Part shown: positions 22,757 to 30,612 of the stretch, piece by piece
Numbering within the stretch: position 1 is the stretch's first letter
Layout of the letters: every line of letters starts with the position of its first letter
Assembly (NCBI GenBank): GCA_025351455.1
Contig: JANXVW010000014.1
Span: forward strand, 1-33,491
Source: Betaproteobacteria bacterium
Lineage (GTDB): Bacteria; Pseudomonadota; Gammaproteobacteria; Burkholderiales; JACQAP01
Length of the DNA: 33,491 nt
Direction of reading: 5' to 3'
Translations under genes and position numbers: made by a program
Notes under the pieces: model-generated
Database searches by the model: none
Told to the model about the DNA's origin: nothing
Seen by the model: only the letters and a program-made list of their open reading frames with translations

Positions 22757-24994
22757 TCAATCATCGTCATGCAGGAGCAGATCAAGTATCGGCCCTATCT
22801 CCTTTGCGTTCGCCCCTGGGCGAGGGTAATTGTGATCCAGCAATCCGTAGACCACGAGCTGATTGGAAAAAGTTGCCATGTACACCCTTCCATTGGCAAC
22901 GGTCGGTGGCGTGAATTTGGCAAAATCTCCCAGCGTCCACAATTGACTGAGCTCCTTTGCTGCCACCGCATAGTCTTGTATGAACTGACTGCCGTTTCCG
23001 GGTTGCATGAGTCCGGAGACCCGACCCTCGGGATAGGCGCGCAGGAATTTGTAGAAACCCTCGATCCGGTTGTTTAACACAGCGCCATTGGTTGTCCACA
23101 GTCGCCTGAGGGCCGAGTAGTCGGCAAAGAACCGGAGCAAGTTACTCGGGGACGAATAAAGAACTGGAAGCGCTTCCGCCCGGTAATCTGCAATGAATCT
23201 GGCAGCGCTAGCCAGGCGCAGATCTGCCGGCACTTCATCGCTGGTCCATAGCGGGCGGAGCCCTTCCGCCGAGTACGCTCGCAGCGTGCCTCGGACAACT
23301 TTATTGAGCGCGCCTATCGTCCCTAATACCGGGACCCAGGTATCGCTGGCGTCGTAAGTTGCCGCCCATATGACGCCAGACGCCAGGTCATCACCATGAG
23401 CAGTGAGGGTCAGAATTCCGCCTGGGTGTCCTTCCTGAAGGTCGGGTCCAGTCGCCACAGGCGCGCTGATGGGTATGGGCGCGGCGGGATTGACTTTGTA
23501 TGACGTCAGAAAGGAGTTTTCACCCCAGTGATACAAACGTGACCCGGTGGCGTTGTCGCGCCTTGACCAAAAGACCGGCCCGCCCATGATGTGTCCGGGA
23601 TGCGAGCTGACAATGAAGTGACCTAGGCCCACTCCGCCAGGCGTGTCCAAGCCGGTGTCCGAGTGCTCATGAGCCTCGCCGATGTCGAATTTCTGAACGA
23701 CCATAGGATCTCCGGGCGCGAAGCGCCCGAGGTTGTCGGCCCGCCAGACATGCATGACGCCCTGCTTGCCGCCTCCCACAACAAGATTGGAGTGCGGGAT
23801 GATCATCGGGCCCGAGCCGCCCAAGTCCAAATCCGTTTCATTCAAGTAAAGATGATTGTCGGGCGTGAAGTAATCCTGGACCCTGAGAAATACGGAGTCC
23901 AGCTTCAAAAAGCTGTTTCCGAAATTTGTACTCACTGGAGCAGTCATGTCGTTGCGGCCATTGCCGACGAACAGCAGCACATTTCCGTCGGCATCTATGG
24001 CGGGCGCGCGCCCCGCCATCCAGATTCCACCATGGGCACATCTGCTCGGAATATTTTTCAACGATGCGCAATCGGGACTCGGATCGCCCCCTGGCGTCGT
24101 CACAAACGCGCCAGTTTGCGTAAACGTATTGTTTTCGAATCGATAGGACATCACCCAGCCGTAATAACGCATGAGGTCCTCGTGCGCGCCCCAGGCGACG
24201 ATGATCTGGTTGTTCACCAGCGCCAGACCAGGACGCTGGTTATGGGTGACCGGATCGAATACGATTCCTGACGCGTTTGCCCTGATCTCGATCGGACTGC
24301 CCGCACGATCGTTGCCGGTAACAAGATCCAGAGCGTGAAGACGGTAGGCAGCTTGTCGAGGGGCGCCGAGTGTCCGCGCCATGACAAAAATAATGCCGCG
24401 ATTGCGGTCGATGACCGGGGTGCTCATGATCCCTACGTAGCCGTGAATATTGGGGCCCTTAAGGGAGCAATCCCAACCGGGACACCCGCCCCAATCCCAG
24501 ATCTGATCCATCGATGGAGGCATCCCCAGGCTGCGTCTCCAGATGATTCCGTCGCTGCCCGGTCTCGCGCCGTCGGCATCGAATGCATAGACCAGGTTGT
24601 TGGTCGTCGCTACAAGCACCAGGTTGACGAGCTCCTTGCCGGGTATCCGGACATTTGAGACATATAGAGGCTGGGCATAGACATGCCCGCCGGGCTGCCC
24701 GTTGAAGCTCAAGTCGTAGTGAAACAGCCGGCCGAAATCCCTGCGATTGACGTTGGCCGTATTGAGCAGCGTCTCGTCCAGATTGGCGCCCGTTCTTTCG
24801 TTGTCGTTGCGGCTCGTAAGGACATCCACAGATCGCGCCGAAACATTTTCCCCGATGCAAAGGAGCGCCAGCCCAACGGCGAGCGAGCGGGCCACACTCA
24901 ACAGAATCGCCCCCGTTTCGATGCAGATGATCTGTCTGAATCTCGAGTCGGGACAGCCGTGTCTGGTCATGTGCGGCGTCGCTCGCGCGTTCAT
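22757..24994 (-). CDS. Large exported quinoprotein-like beta-propeller protein
   Basis: From ATG 24994 this is about 745 residues; the frame is open to 25180 and starts at 25084 or 24970 are also possible. A hydrophobic export signal (GAILLSVARSLAVGLALLCIG, ending VSA-R) follows about 25 residues from the start. The mature part opens with DVLTSRNDNERTGANLDE and has propeller strands typical of PQQ-like repeat proteins (LVLVATTNNLVYAFDAD, STPVIDRNRGIIFVMAR, PAIDADGNVLLFVGNGRND, VVGGGKQGVMHVW, PPTVANGRVYMATFSNQLVVYG). Catalytic PQQ ligands were not identified. An extra helical block of about 97 residues interrupts the last blade (22937-23227). It overlaps or abuts the stop of the upstream secreted-protein gene and is probably cotranscribed. 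Confidence 0.75.
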   Translation of the reverse strand: MNARATPHMTRHGCPDSRFRQIICIETGAILLSVARSLAVGLALLCIGENVSARSVDVLTSRNDNERTGANLDETLLNTANVNRRDFGRLFHYDLSFNGQPGGHVYAQPLYVSNVRIPGKELVNLVLVATTNNLVYAFDADGARPGSDGIIWRRSLGMPPSMDQIWDWGGCPGWDCSLKGPNIHGYVGIMSTPVIDRNRGIIFVMARTLGAPRQAAYRLHALDLVTGNDRAGSPIEIRANASGIVFDPVTHNQRPGLALVNNQIIVAWGAHEDLMRYYGWVMSYRFENNTFTQTGAFVTTPGGDPSPDCASLKNIPSRCAHGGIWMAGRAPAIDADGNVLLFVGNGRNDMTAPVSTNFGNSFLKLDSVFLRVQDYFTPDNHLYLNETDLDLGGSGPMIIPHSNLVVGGGKQGVMHVWRADNLGRFAPGDPMVVQKFDIGEAHEHSDTGLDTPGGVGLGHFIVSSHPGHIMGGPVFWSRRDNATGSRLYHWGENSFLTSYKVNPAAPIPISAPVATGPDLQEGHPGGILTLTAHGDDLASGVIWAATYDASDTWVPVLGTIGALNKVVRGTLRAYSAEGLRPLWTSDEVPADLRLASAARFIADYRAEALPVLYSSPSNLLRFFADYSALRRLWTTNGAVLNNRIEGFYKFLRAYPEGRVSGLMQPGNGSQFIQDYAVAAKELSQLWTLGDFAKFTPPTVANGRVYMATFSNQLVVYGLLDHNYPRPGANAKEIGPILDLLLHDDD

Positions 24995-25088
24995 TGCGCC
25001 CGCCAGGAAAGGCCTGAACAAATCGCGCGAAAGAGTCTTAGACCGGCCTTGGACAGGCATGGGGCCACCGAACGCGACAGGCATCCGC

Positions 25089-25670
25089 TCAAGGGGGGCA
25101 GCCTGTTTCACAGGATACGCGGACTCTCCTGCATCTCGCGATAGCTGGTGTTGTTGATGCTGCCGACTCACAGGTATCAAATTTATTCGCGCATGTAGTT
25201 AAACATTGCCTGTGCGCTGCCGACGGTGGCGGAGGCTGCGGCGTTGGAGGAAGTGGAGGTGGTGGCGGCGCTGCCATGCCATCTGCCATGCTGATCGCTA
25301 ATAGTCTCCGACAATCGTTTGACTGGCAGCCAAAAGTGTTTCCGGACCCATCCACTGGCTCCATTAATGGATCGAACACAACGGTAACCACTTTGCCGCT
25401 CAGTTGCGCCGACAGGATCACACTCAACGCCCGGTTCGCAAATTTAGGCTCTAAAGTTGGCGCTGCGAAAAACAGGAACTTTCCATCAACCGGGAATTCG
25501 CATTGCACGTGAATACGATTGGCAAACACGGCTGTTTCGACAGGTTTGCACGCGGCGCTTTTTTCCTGCGCCCAAGCAGCCCCGCTTGACCAGTACAACG
25601 ACAATGCAACTGCAAGACCCAATATGCCTCGTGAGGTTATTCCAACTCCTGATTGTTCCATGTGCATCAT
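25089..25670 (-). CDS. Secreted protein with proline-rich linker and cysteine-rich tail
   Basis: A 193-residue protein; ATG 25670 or 25667 follows GGAAGGA. A signal peptide ends about residue 34 (AAWAQ-E). The middle (about 35-130) has beta-strand character with paired cysteines (ACKPVE, VQCEFP, GCQSNDC). A proline run (PPPPPLPPTPQPPPP) leads to a tail of about 45 residues with six cysteines spaced as C-x3-C, C, C, C-x3-C. No family is recognised; a disulfide-bonded surface or periplasmic protein seems likely. It precedes the propeller gene with overlapping or abutting ends. Confidence 0.68.
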   Translation of the reverse strand: MMHMEQSGVGITSRGILGLAVALSLYWSSGAAWAQEKSAACKPVETAVFANRIHVQCEFPVDGKFLFFAAPTLEPKFANRALSVILSAQLSGKVVTVVFDPLMEPVDGSGNTFGCQSNDCRRLLAISMADGMAAPPPPPLPPTPQPPPPSAAHRQCLTTCANKFDTCESAASTTPAIARCRRVRVSCETGCPP

Positions 25671-25958
25671 CGTTCCTTCCCGGAAATCAAAACGCGGCGA
25701 TCAAGGTTACCGATGCTTACAAGCTCATCCGTAGGGAAACAGAATAGAGAAAGGCTCGGCCGGACCCCGCTCGCACGGTATCACAGTCGCCATGGGAATA
25801 AATGCAATCGCATATGGCAAATAGAACTGGCTAACTTCGTTTCCACCTTGGAGTCATCCGCCTTGCGCCTTGGGGCGTGGATTCAACAGAGGTATTCTGG
25901 ACTGACGCTTGGGTATTCGTGACTTCGTAGTGAGATTCGGCCTTCGCTTCACAAATTA
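25671..25958. other. Intergenic region with no recognised feature
   Basis: About 290 bases upstream of the secreted-protein gene and downstream of the binding-protein remnant. Short frames on both strands lack ribosome sites. A promoter for the minus-strand genes is expected but not identified. Confidence 0.5.
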
Positions 25959-26085
25959 TTAATCGAACTCAATATGCTTGTTAAATGAAATCTTCCGTTG
26001 ACGTTCCTGAAGACGTTGTAACCATTCACCCCGTCCCCATTCGGATCGAAGTGGCAAGTTCCCTCCCCGCCCTCATACCGTTTTT
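25959..26085 (-). pseudogene. Decayed 3'-end copy of the branched-chain amino acid binding-protein gene
   Basis: On the minus strand GEGTCHFDPNGDGVNGYNV-FRNVNG matches GVEGTYNFDPNGDGVHGYNV-VRNVNG at the end of the binding-protein gene 450 bases upstream. DNA identity is also high over about 120 bases. After NVNG one base is lost; reading across the gap restores SFNKHIEFD then TAA, matching SFIKHLEFDQ. Only the last 40 codons remain; the remainder is replaced by the small membrane-protein gene. This is the stub of a second paralogue or a partial duplication. Confidence 0.8.
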
Positions 26086-26265
26086 CTACTGCTTCTTCTC
26101 CGAAAAATAGGCGAATACACCAACTGCAATCAGGATTGCGCCGGCGACGGCCAGGATCCAAAGAGCTCTGCCAAACCCATAGTACAAACCAAGAATCAGA
26201 ATAAGAACGGCAATCGACAGGGCCACCACCACCCCGGAAGATTTGAAAATCGAACGTTTGTTCAT
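26086..26265 (-). CDS. Small two-helix membrane protein
   Basis: A 59-residue product from ATG 26265, seven bases after AAAGGAA. A basic N-terminus (NKRSIFK) is followed by two predicted membrane helices (about 11-28 and 34-53) and a KKQ end. No family is assigned. Its stop directly abuts the binding-protein remnant, so the gene sits inside a rearranged stretch between the intact binding-protein gene and its decayed copy. Confidence 0.6.
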   Translation of the reverse strand: MNKRSIFKSSGVVVALSIAVLILILGLYYGFGRALWILAVAGAILIAVGVFAYFSEKKQ

Positions 26266-26339
26266 GGCAAATTCCTTTACGGGCAATTCCGACTACTGAC
26301 TCGATAGCACCCCCACAGAGGGCACTCCACGTCCCGCCC

Positions 26340-26385
26340 TCCTTTGCGTCACTCTTTTCCCCTTTGCGCTCTTTGTGTCAACGCT
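26340..26385. repeat. Degenerate TTTGCGCTCTTTGTGTC-type intergenic repeat
   Basis: TCCTTTGCGTCACTC, then CCCCTTTGCGCTCTTTGTGTC, resembles the scattered CCTCTGCGTCCTCTGCG repeats at 8828-8872. It lies between the small membrane-protein gene and the binding-protein gene. Confidence 0.4.
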
Positions 26386-26414
26386 ACTAAATGCCGATCT
26401 CTGATCGGCTAGCC

Positions 26415-27545
26415 CTACTGATCGAATTCAAGATGTTTGATAAACGAGACTTTTCCGTTCACGTTCCTCACCACGTTGTACCCATGCACCCCGTCCCCAT
26501 TCGGATCGAAGTTGTAAGTCCCCTCGACACCCTTTAGCCCCTTGATCGACAGCATGGCGTTGCGGATCGCCTCCGCGTCTGTGGATTTTGCTTTCTCGAT
26601 CGCGTGCTTGAGCAGGTAGACCCCGCCGTAGGCCCAGGCCGAGTACAGGTCCGGATCGGCGTTGTACTTCGCGCGATAGCGCTTTGCATAGCCGCGGCTC
26701 TCGTCGTTGGCGTCGATGGCGAAGTCGGCGACGCTGTACACGCCCCATAGCGCTTCGCCCGCGAGCTTCATCGCCGTGTCGGTTACCACCGAGGTGGAGC
26801 CGATCCATTCCGCGTTGACGCCGAGCTGACGCAGTTGCCGCGCAAAGATGCCGACGTCGGGCGAATTGGTCATGTAGCTGCCGATGATTTCCGCACCTGA
26901 GCTTTTGATCTGCAGTGCGATGGGCGTGAAGTCCTGCGAATTGCTGGTGTAGCCACCGATCATCACCGGCTCGATACCTTGCGCCTTGAGCGCGTCGACC
27001 AGCGCATTCTTGCCGCCGGTGCCGAAGGTATCGGTGGAATGGATGATCGCCCATTTCTTTTTCTTCAACTCCTTGATGCCGAACTCGGCCATCACCCGCG
27101 ACGAATACAGATCGTTCGGACGCACGCGGAAGATCCACGGATTATTCACGCGTGTCAGGCTCGGGTCGCTGCCGCCGATCATGGCCGGGATCTTCGCCTT
27201 GGCGATGGTCGGCGAGGCGGCCTGCACCTGTGTGCTGCGCAGCGGCCCGATGACGGCGACGACGCCGGACTCGGTGAGCTTGGTGTAGGCAAGTACGGTC
27301 GTGGGGTTGGTGCTGGCGTTGTCCTCGATGCGCAACTCGACCTGCCGCCCCATGATCCCGCCCGCCGCGTTGATTTCCTCAATGGCGAGCTTCACGCCCT
27401 GCGCCGTGAGCAGGCCGGCTTCGGCCTGCGGTCCGGTGACTTCGTCGACCAGTCCGAACACGATGGGATCGGCGGCGACGGCCGGTGCGGTGATCGATGC
27501 GACCAGCGAACAAGCTGCGATAAACCTGACAAATGCGGTTTTCAT
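26415..27545 (-). CDS. ABC transporter substrate-binding protein, branched-chain amino acid (LivK) type
   Basis: A 376-residue periplasmic binding protein from ATG 27545 with GGAGGAGCAGCAG ahead. A signal peptide covers 1-25 (VAA-D). PIVFGLVDEVTGPQAEAG, GVKLAIEEINAAGGIMGR, RIEDNASTNPTTVLAYTKL, VIGPLRSTQVQAASP and FRVRPND are the standard order of Peripla_BP_6 proteins. In proteobacteria these serve LIV, urea or aromatic-acid uptake; the ligand cannot be assigned. No permease or ATPase gene follows, so it is an orphan here. A truncated copy of its 3' end lies downstream. Confidence 0.9.
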   Translation of the reverse strand: MKTAFVRFIAACSLVASITAPAVAADPIVFGLVDEVTGPQAEAGLLTAQGVKLAIEEINAAGGIMGRQVELRIEDNASTNPTTVLAYTKLTESGVVAVIGPLRSTQVQAASPTIAKAKIPAMIGGSDPSLTRVNNPWIFRVRPNDLYSSRVMAEFGIKELKKKKWAIIHSTDTFGTGGKNALVDALKAQGIEPVMIGGYTSNSQDFTPIALQIKSSGAEIIGSYMTNSPDVGIFARQLRQLGVNAEWIGSTSVVTDTAMKLAGEALWGVYSVADFAIDANDESRGYAKRYRAKYNADPDLYSAWAYGGVYLLKHAIEKAKSTDAEAIRNAMLSIKGLKGVEGTYNFDPNGDGVHGYNVVRNVNGKVSFIKHLEFDQ

Positions 27546-27836
27546 CTGCTGCTCCTCCGTTCGTTTTTTTGGGCCTGTTATCCGACCGGCTTTATTGTGC
27601 CTCAATCGCCGGTGTCACGCGCCCGGCAACGGCGGACGCAACCTGCTACGCTTCATGCCCGCGTTGAATCTGTCACGGAAAGAAACGGACAGCATGCTTG
27701 CGATGCGGGAGAATATTTTGCGCGCGTTGATGCAAACCTCGGGCTGCGTTTTCGGTCTCCTATCGGCAGGCCGAAGCGCCCGACTCTTCTACGAGCCTCA
27801 TCGATAAACCAACATTACATCGACTGGATAATCAGC

Positions 27837-28532
27837 ATGCCGAAACGCCATTGGGAACGACACCGCAGTGAACGCATTGGCTGGCTTCGGGCGGCCGTGC
27901 TCGGCGCTAACGACGGCATCGTTTCGACGGCGAGCCTGGTTTTAGGTGTTGCCGCCGCGCATGCGACGCATGGCGACATTATGGTGGCGGGAGTCGCCGG
28001 GCTGGTAGCCGGCGCCATGTCGATGGCCGCCGGCGAATATGTGTCGGTCCACTCGCAGGCGGATACCGAAAAGGCCGACCTCGATCGCGAGCGCAAAGAA
28101 CTCCAAACGGACGATCCGGGCGAGCGCCGTGAACTGGCGGCGATCTATGTCGGACGAGGTCTCGATCCGGTGCTGGCGAAGAAGGTCGCCGACCAACTCA
28201 TGGCGCACGACGCACTGGGTGCGCACGCCCGCGATGAACTCGGCATTTCCGAGACGCGCATTGCGCGGCCGATTCAGGCCGCGCTTGCTTCGGCCGCCAG
28301 CTTCTCCGTGGGCGCAGCATTGCCCCTGTTGGTTACCGCGATGGCGCCGCAGGCGCACGTGATTCCGTTGGCGGGCGGCACTTCCCTGGCGTTCCTCGCG
28401 CTCCTCGGTGCAATGGCTGCACGGGCAGGAGGGGCCAGGGTAATAGTGGGCGCAGCGCGCGTCACATTCTGGGGTGCGCTGGCCATGGCGGTCACTGCCG
28501 GCATCGGGTCGTTATTCGGAACGGCTGCCTAG
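27837..28532 (+). CDS. VIT1/CCC1 family Fe2+/Mn2+ transporter
   Basis: A 231-residue membrane protein. It begins at ATG 27837 because the family starts here: HRSERIGWLRAAVLGANDGIVST (hallmark GANDGIVST at 23-31) and GAMSMAAGEYVSVHSQAD (59-76). A cytoplasmic charged segment (DTEKADLDRERKEL) matches the metal-binding helices between the second and third membrane helices, and three hydrophobic helices follow. The family moves ferrous iron or manganese out of the cytosol. The longer upstream frame is antisense to the binding-protein gene. No Shine-Dalgarno is obvious. It converges with the FTR1 gene and probably balances iron import. Confidence 0.9.
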   Translation: MPKRHWERHRSERIGWLRAAVLGANDGIVSTASLVLGVAAAHATHGDIMVAGVAGLVAGAMSMAAGEYVSVHSQADTEKADLDRERKELQTDDPGERRELAAIYVGRGLDPVLAKKVADQLMAHDALGAHARDELGISETRIARPIQAALASAASFSVGAALPLLVTAMAPQAHVIPLAGGTSLAFLALLGAMAARAGGARVIVGAARVTFWGALAMAVTAGIGSLFGTAA

Positions 28533-28569
28533 ACCCGAAGCCCGGCAAGTAACGGCTGCTGGCTGCAAT

Positions 28570-29355
28570 CTAAAAGAATTCGTATTCCAGGCGCAGAATC
28601 GCGCGGTTATCGCTTGAAACCGGCGTCTCGCCGAACAAAACCGCGGCGCTGTAGAGCAGCTTACTCGTGCCGCCGAGGCTGACCTGGCCATAAAAGGCCG
28701 GCCCTGCCCAGTGCTCCTGTCCATTCGACGGACCGAAATGATTAATGCGCCCCGGTTCGCCAAAAAACTCGACCGCGGGTTCGAATTGCGGATGCAGCAG
28801 ATACTTCAATCTTGCGGCATAGGCGAAGGTGGTACCCGACTCCGCTTCGCTGCCGACCTGGCGCTCCAGGAACAGATTCACGGTTCCCACCCAGCGATCG
28901 ACCGTCTTTTCGAAGATCGGCGCGATGGCTATCTCATTGGGGCCATGATCGGTTAATTCATATTCCGTGAGCAGGCCGAAATCCGCCCAGTATTTGCCCG
29001 GCTCCGACAATTGGAACAGGTTTTCCCATTCAAACGCGTCATGCTTCAAGGAGGCACCCGGTTCTTTCGCGTATACCGTGTAGAGCTCACTGAACCAGTA
29101 ATCGGTGAAGGCGCGCCCGATTGCGAAGACCTGCTTTTCCCCGCCGTCGATTGCATCATTTTTATCGAAGTCGTGAAAACCGCGGTACTCGATTTCATTT
29201 TCCCCCTTGACGACCCGGGGCGAGTAAATCTTGAACGGGGCGGCCTCGGCATACTGCGGCTGGGAGGCCGCAAGCAAGCCGGCAACAACTGCAATTCCCG
29301 TGGCGACGATTGCGTTAATGCGGGGCCTGGATGCCTCGCGACCTATCAATTTCAT
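28570..29355 (-). other. Putative nested product: outer-membrane barrel from an internal in-frame start
   Basis: Starting at the second of two ATG codons (29355), four bases after GGAGG, this would give a 261-residue protein in the same frame as the permease. It would begin with a typical signal peptide (basic n-region, hydrophobic core, AEA cleavage) followed by about 220 residues of beta-barrel character. The alternative is that the site is only a coincidence in the last permease helix (IIGGMM). Confidence 0.4.
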
Positions 29356-30132
29356 CATTCCTCCAATGATTAATAACGTGAGCACGTAAACAACTACCTG
29401 TATACCCGCGGGACGGGCGGTGTAACCAATCAGGGCCTGCAGCGCTTTGCCGGCGATGGAACTGTCCGCCAACAGAAAGGAGCTGTCCCATAGCGGCTCG
29501 GCAAGCGGCGGAATGAGGCCTGCCTGCATGAGAAATCCGGCGGACTGGGAAGCCAGGCCGGCCGCGAGCAGCAGGATCATGGCGCTGGTGACCGTGAAAA
29601 AATGGCGGATCGGCACACCGAGCAGTCCGAAGTACATCAACAGTCCCAGTGCCGCCCCGATCAGCATCCCGGCAGCGCCGCCAAATAACATTTGAACGGG
29701 ATTGGCACCACCGGCAGCAACGCCATAGAGGAACAGCACGACCTCTGCCCCCTCCCGCAAGACGGCAAGGGCAATGGCGCTGCCAAGGACCCATACCGGG
29801 ACGGAACCAAGTGCGACTTTTTTTCCTACGGCGCTCATTTGCGCAGCGATCTCACGCCCGTGCCGGCTCATCCAGATGTTGTGCCAGCCCAGCATCAGCA
29901 CCGCCGCGCCGAGGATGCCGGCGTTGAGGATTTCCTGGCCCATTCCGGAAGCCGATTCGGCAATTTTTCCCGCCGCCGCCGCAATAACAATGGCGCCCAG
30001 GAGTCCCGCCGAGATGCCGCCGATTGCCATCGTGCTTCTGCGCGGAATGCCTCGGCACGCCGCCATGACGATGCCGATGATCAGGGACGCTTCGAGTACT
30101 TCTCGAAATACGATGAGTGCGGTGGCAAACAT
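28570..30132 (-). CDS. FTR1-family iron permease fused to an outer-membrane barrel-like domain
   Basis: A 520-residue protein. Residues 1-258 are an FTR1/FtrC iron permease with seven membrane helices and both REXXE iron motifs (REVLE at 10-14, REGAE at 126-130); plain bacterial FTR1 permeases of this type end near residue 280. The frame continues into MMKLIGREASRPR, a hydrophobic stretch (about 273-289) and YAEA-AP, which reads as a complete Sec signal peptide. Residues about 299-520 have alternating amphipathic strands (YWFSELYTVYAKE, WVGTVNLFLERQVG, FAYAARLKYLLH, RAILRLEYEFF) and end in Phe, as outer-membrane beta-barrels do. A GGAGGA-ATG-ATG at 29364-29353 allows internal initiation. It follows a cupredoxin gene by 15 bases. 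Confidence 0.88.
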   Translation of the reverse strand: MFATALIVFREVLEASLIIGIVMAACRGIPRRSTMAIGGISAGLLGAIVIAAAAGKIAESASGMGQEILNAGILGAAVLMLGWHNIWMSRHGREIAAQMSAVGKKVALGSVPVWVLGSAIALAVLREGAEVVLFLYGVAAGGANPVQMLFGGAAGMLIGAALGLLMYFGLLGVPIRHFFTVTSAMILLLAAGLASQSAGFLMQAGLIPPLAEPLWDSSFLLADSSIAGKALQALIGYTARPAGIQVVVYVLTLLIIGGMMKLIGREASRPRINAIVATGIAVVAGLLAASQPQYAEAAPFKIYSPRVVKGENEIEYRGFHDFDKNDAIDGGEKQVFAIGRAFTDYWFSELYTVYAKEPGASLKHDAFEWENLFQLSEPGKYWADFGLLTEYELTDHGPNEIAIAPIFEKTVDRWVGTVNLFLERQVGSEAESGTTFAYAARLKYLLHPQFEPAVEFFGEPGRINHFGPSNGQEHWAGPAFYGQVSLGGTSKLLYSAAVLFGETPVSSDNRAILRLEYEFF

Positions 30133-30147
30133 GGGGTCTCGAATGAA

Positions 30148-30477
30148 TTATTTGGCGATGATCTTGCCTTGCGCGGTGGACTGGTTGAATTCGCCGAAAT
30201 ACTCATACGTGCCCGGCTTCAACGGTCCGATATAAATGGTCGCCTTCGAGTGGCCGGGGATGATCTTTTCCCGATTGAGGGTATGGCTCTCGAACTCTTC
30301 CGGGGTGGCGTCCTGATTGTCGACTGTCAGCTTGATCTTCTGTCCGGCGGGCACCTGCAATTCCGCCGGATTCATGCGGTGCTCCCTGATAACAATGAGA
30401 TAGGCTTCCTCAGCAACTGCGGGAGCGGCATTAAGGACGCAAGTCACCAGCACGGCAGATAGGGAACGAAGGTACAT
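30148..30477 (-). CDS. Periplasmic cupredoxin-domain iron-uptake protein (FtrB-like)
   Basis: A 109-residue protein from ATG 30477, eight bases after AAAGGA. A signal peptide covers about 1-22 (AVA-EE). The mature cupredoxin fold matches the partner of FTR1 permeases: HRMNPAELQVPAGQKIKLTVDNQD, PEEFESHTLNREK, GPLKPGTYEYFGEF, and TAQGKI. The mature part has no cysteine, so a classical type 1 copper site is excluded; GEFN stands where I recall GEFH in relatives. In FtrABCD-type systems such proteins bind or oxidise ferrous iron for the permease. It leads the operon with the FTR1 gene under a Fur-like promoter. Confidence 0.85.
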   Translation of the reverse strand: MYLRSLSAVLVTCVLNAAPAVAEEAYLIVIREHRMNPAELQVPAGQKIKLTVDNQDATPEEFESHTLNREKIIPGHSKATIYIGPLKPGTYEYFGEFNQSTAQGKIIAK

Positions 30478-30508
30478 AACCAATATCCTTTGTCATCGAG
30501 TAACGCGA

Positions 30509-30536
30509 ATGATAATGGTTTTCATCTACATGTCAA
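30509..30536 (-). promoter_or_regulatory. Sigma70 promoter of the iron-uptake operon
   Basis: On the minus strand TTGACA (30536-30531), 16 bases, TATCAT (30514-30509): a near-consensus promoter with a predicted start about 25 bases before the cupredoxin ATG. Confidence 0.72.
30510..30524. promoter_or_regulatory. Fur box candidate
   Basis: TGATAAT-G-GTTTTCA matches the 7-1-7 Fur consensus TGATAAT-N-ATTATCA at 12 of 14 positions. It overlaps the -10 element and spacer of the promoter, so iron-bound Fur would block transcription of the cupredoxin-FTR1 operon. Confidence 0.68.
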
Positions 30537-30612
30537 CTCCCGGCTATGCCGTTCTCCACCGCGTAGCGGACCGCGACCCAAAACACAACGGCCTTGGCCA
30601 ACGGCGGCTGGT

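Noticed and set aside
26979-27836. Long plus-strand frame extending the VIT transporter by 286 residues
   Set aside because: It is antisense to the binding-protein gene and has no domain; the VIT family starts at the ATG at 27837.
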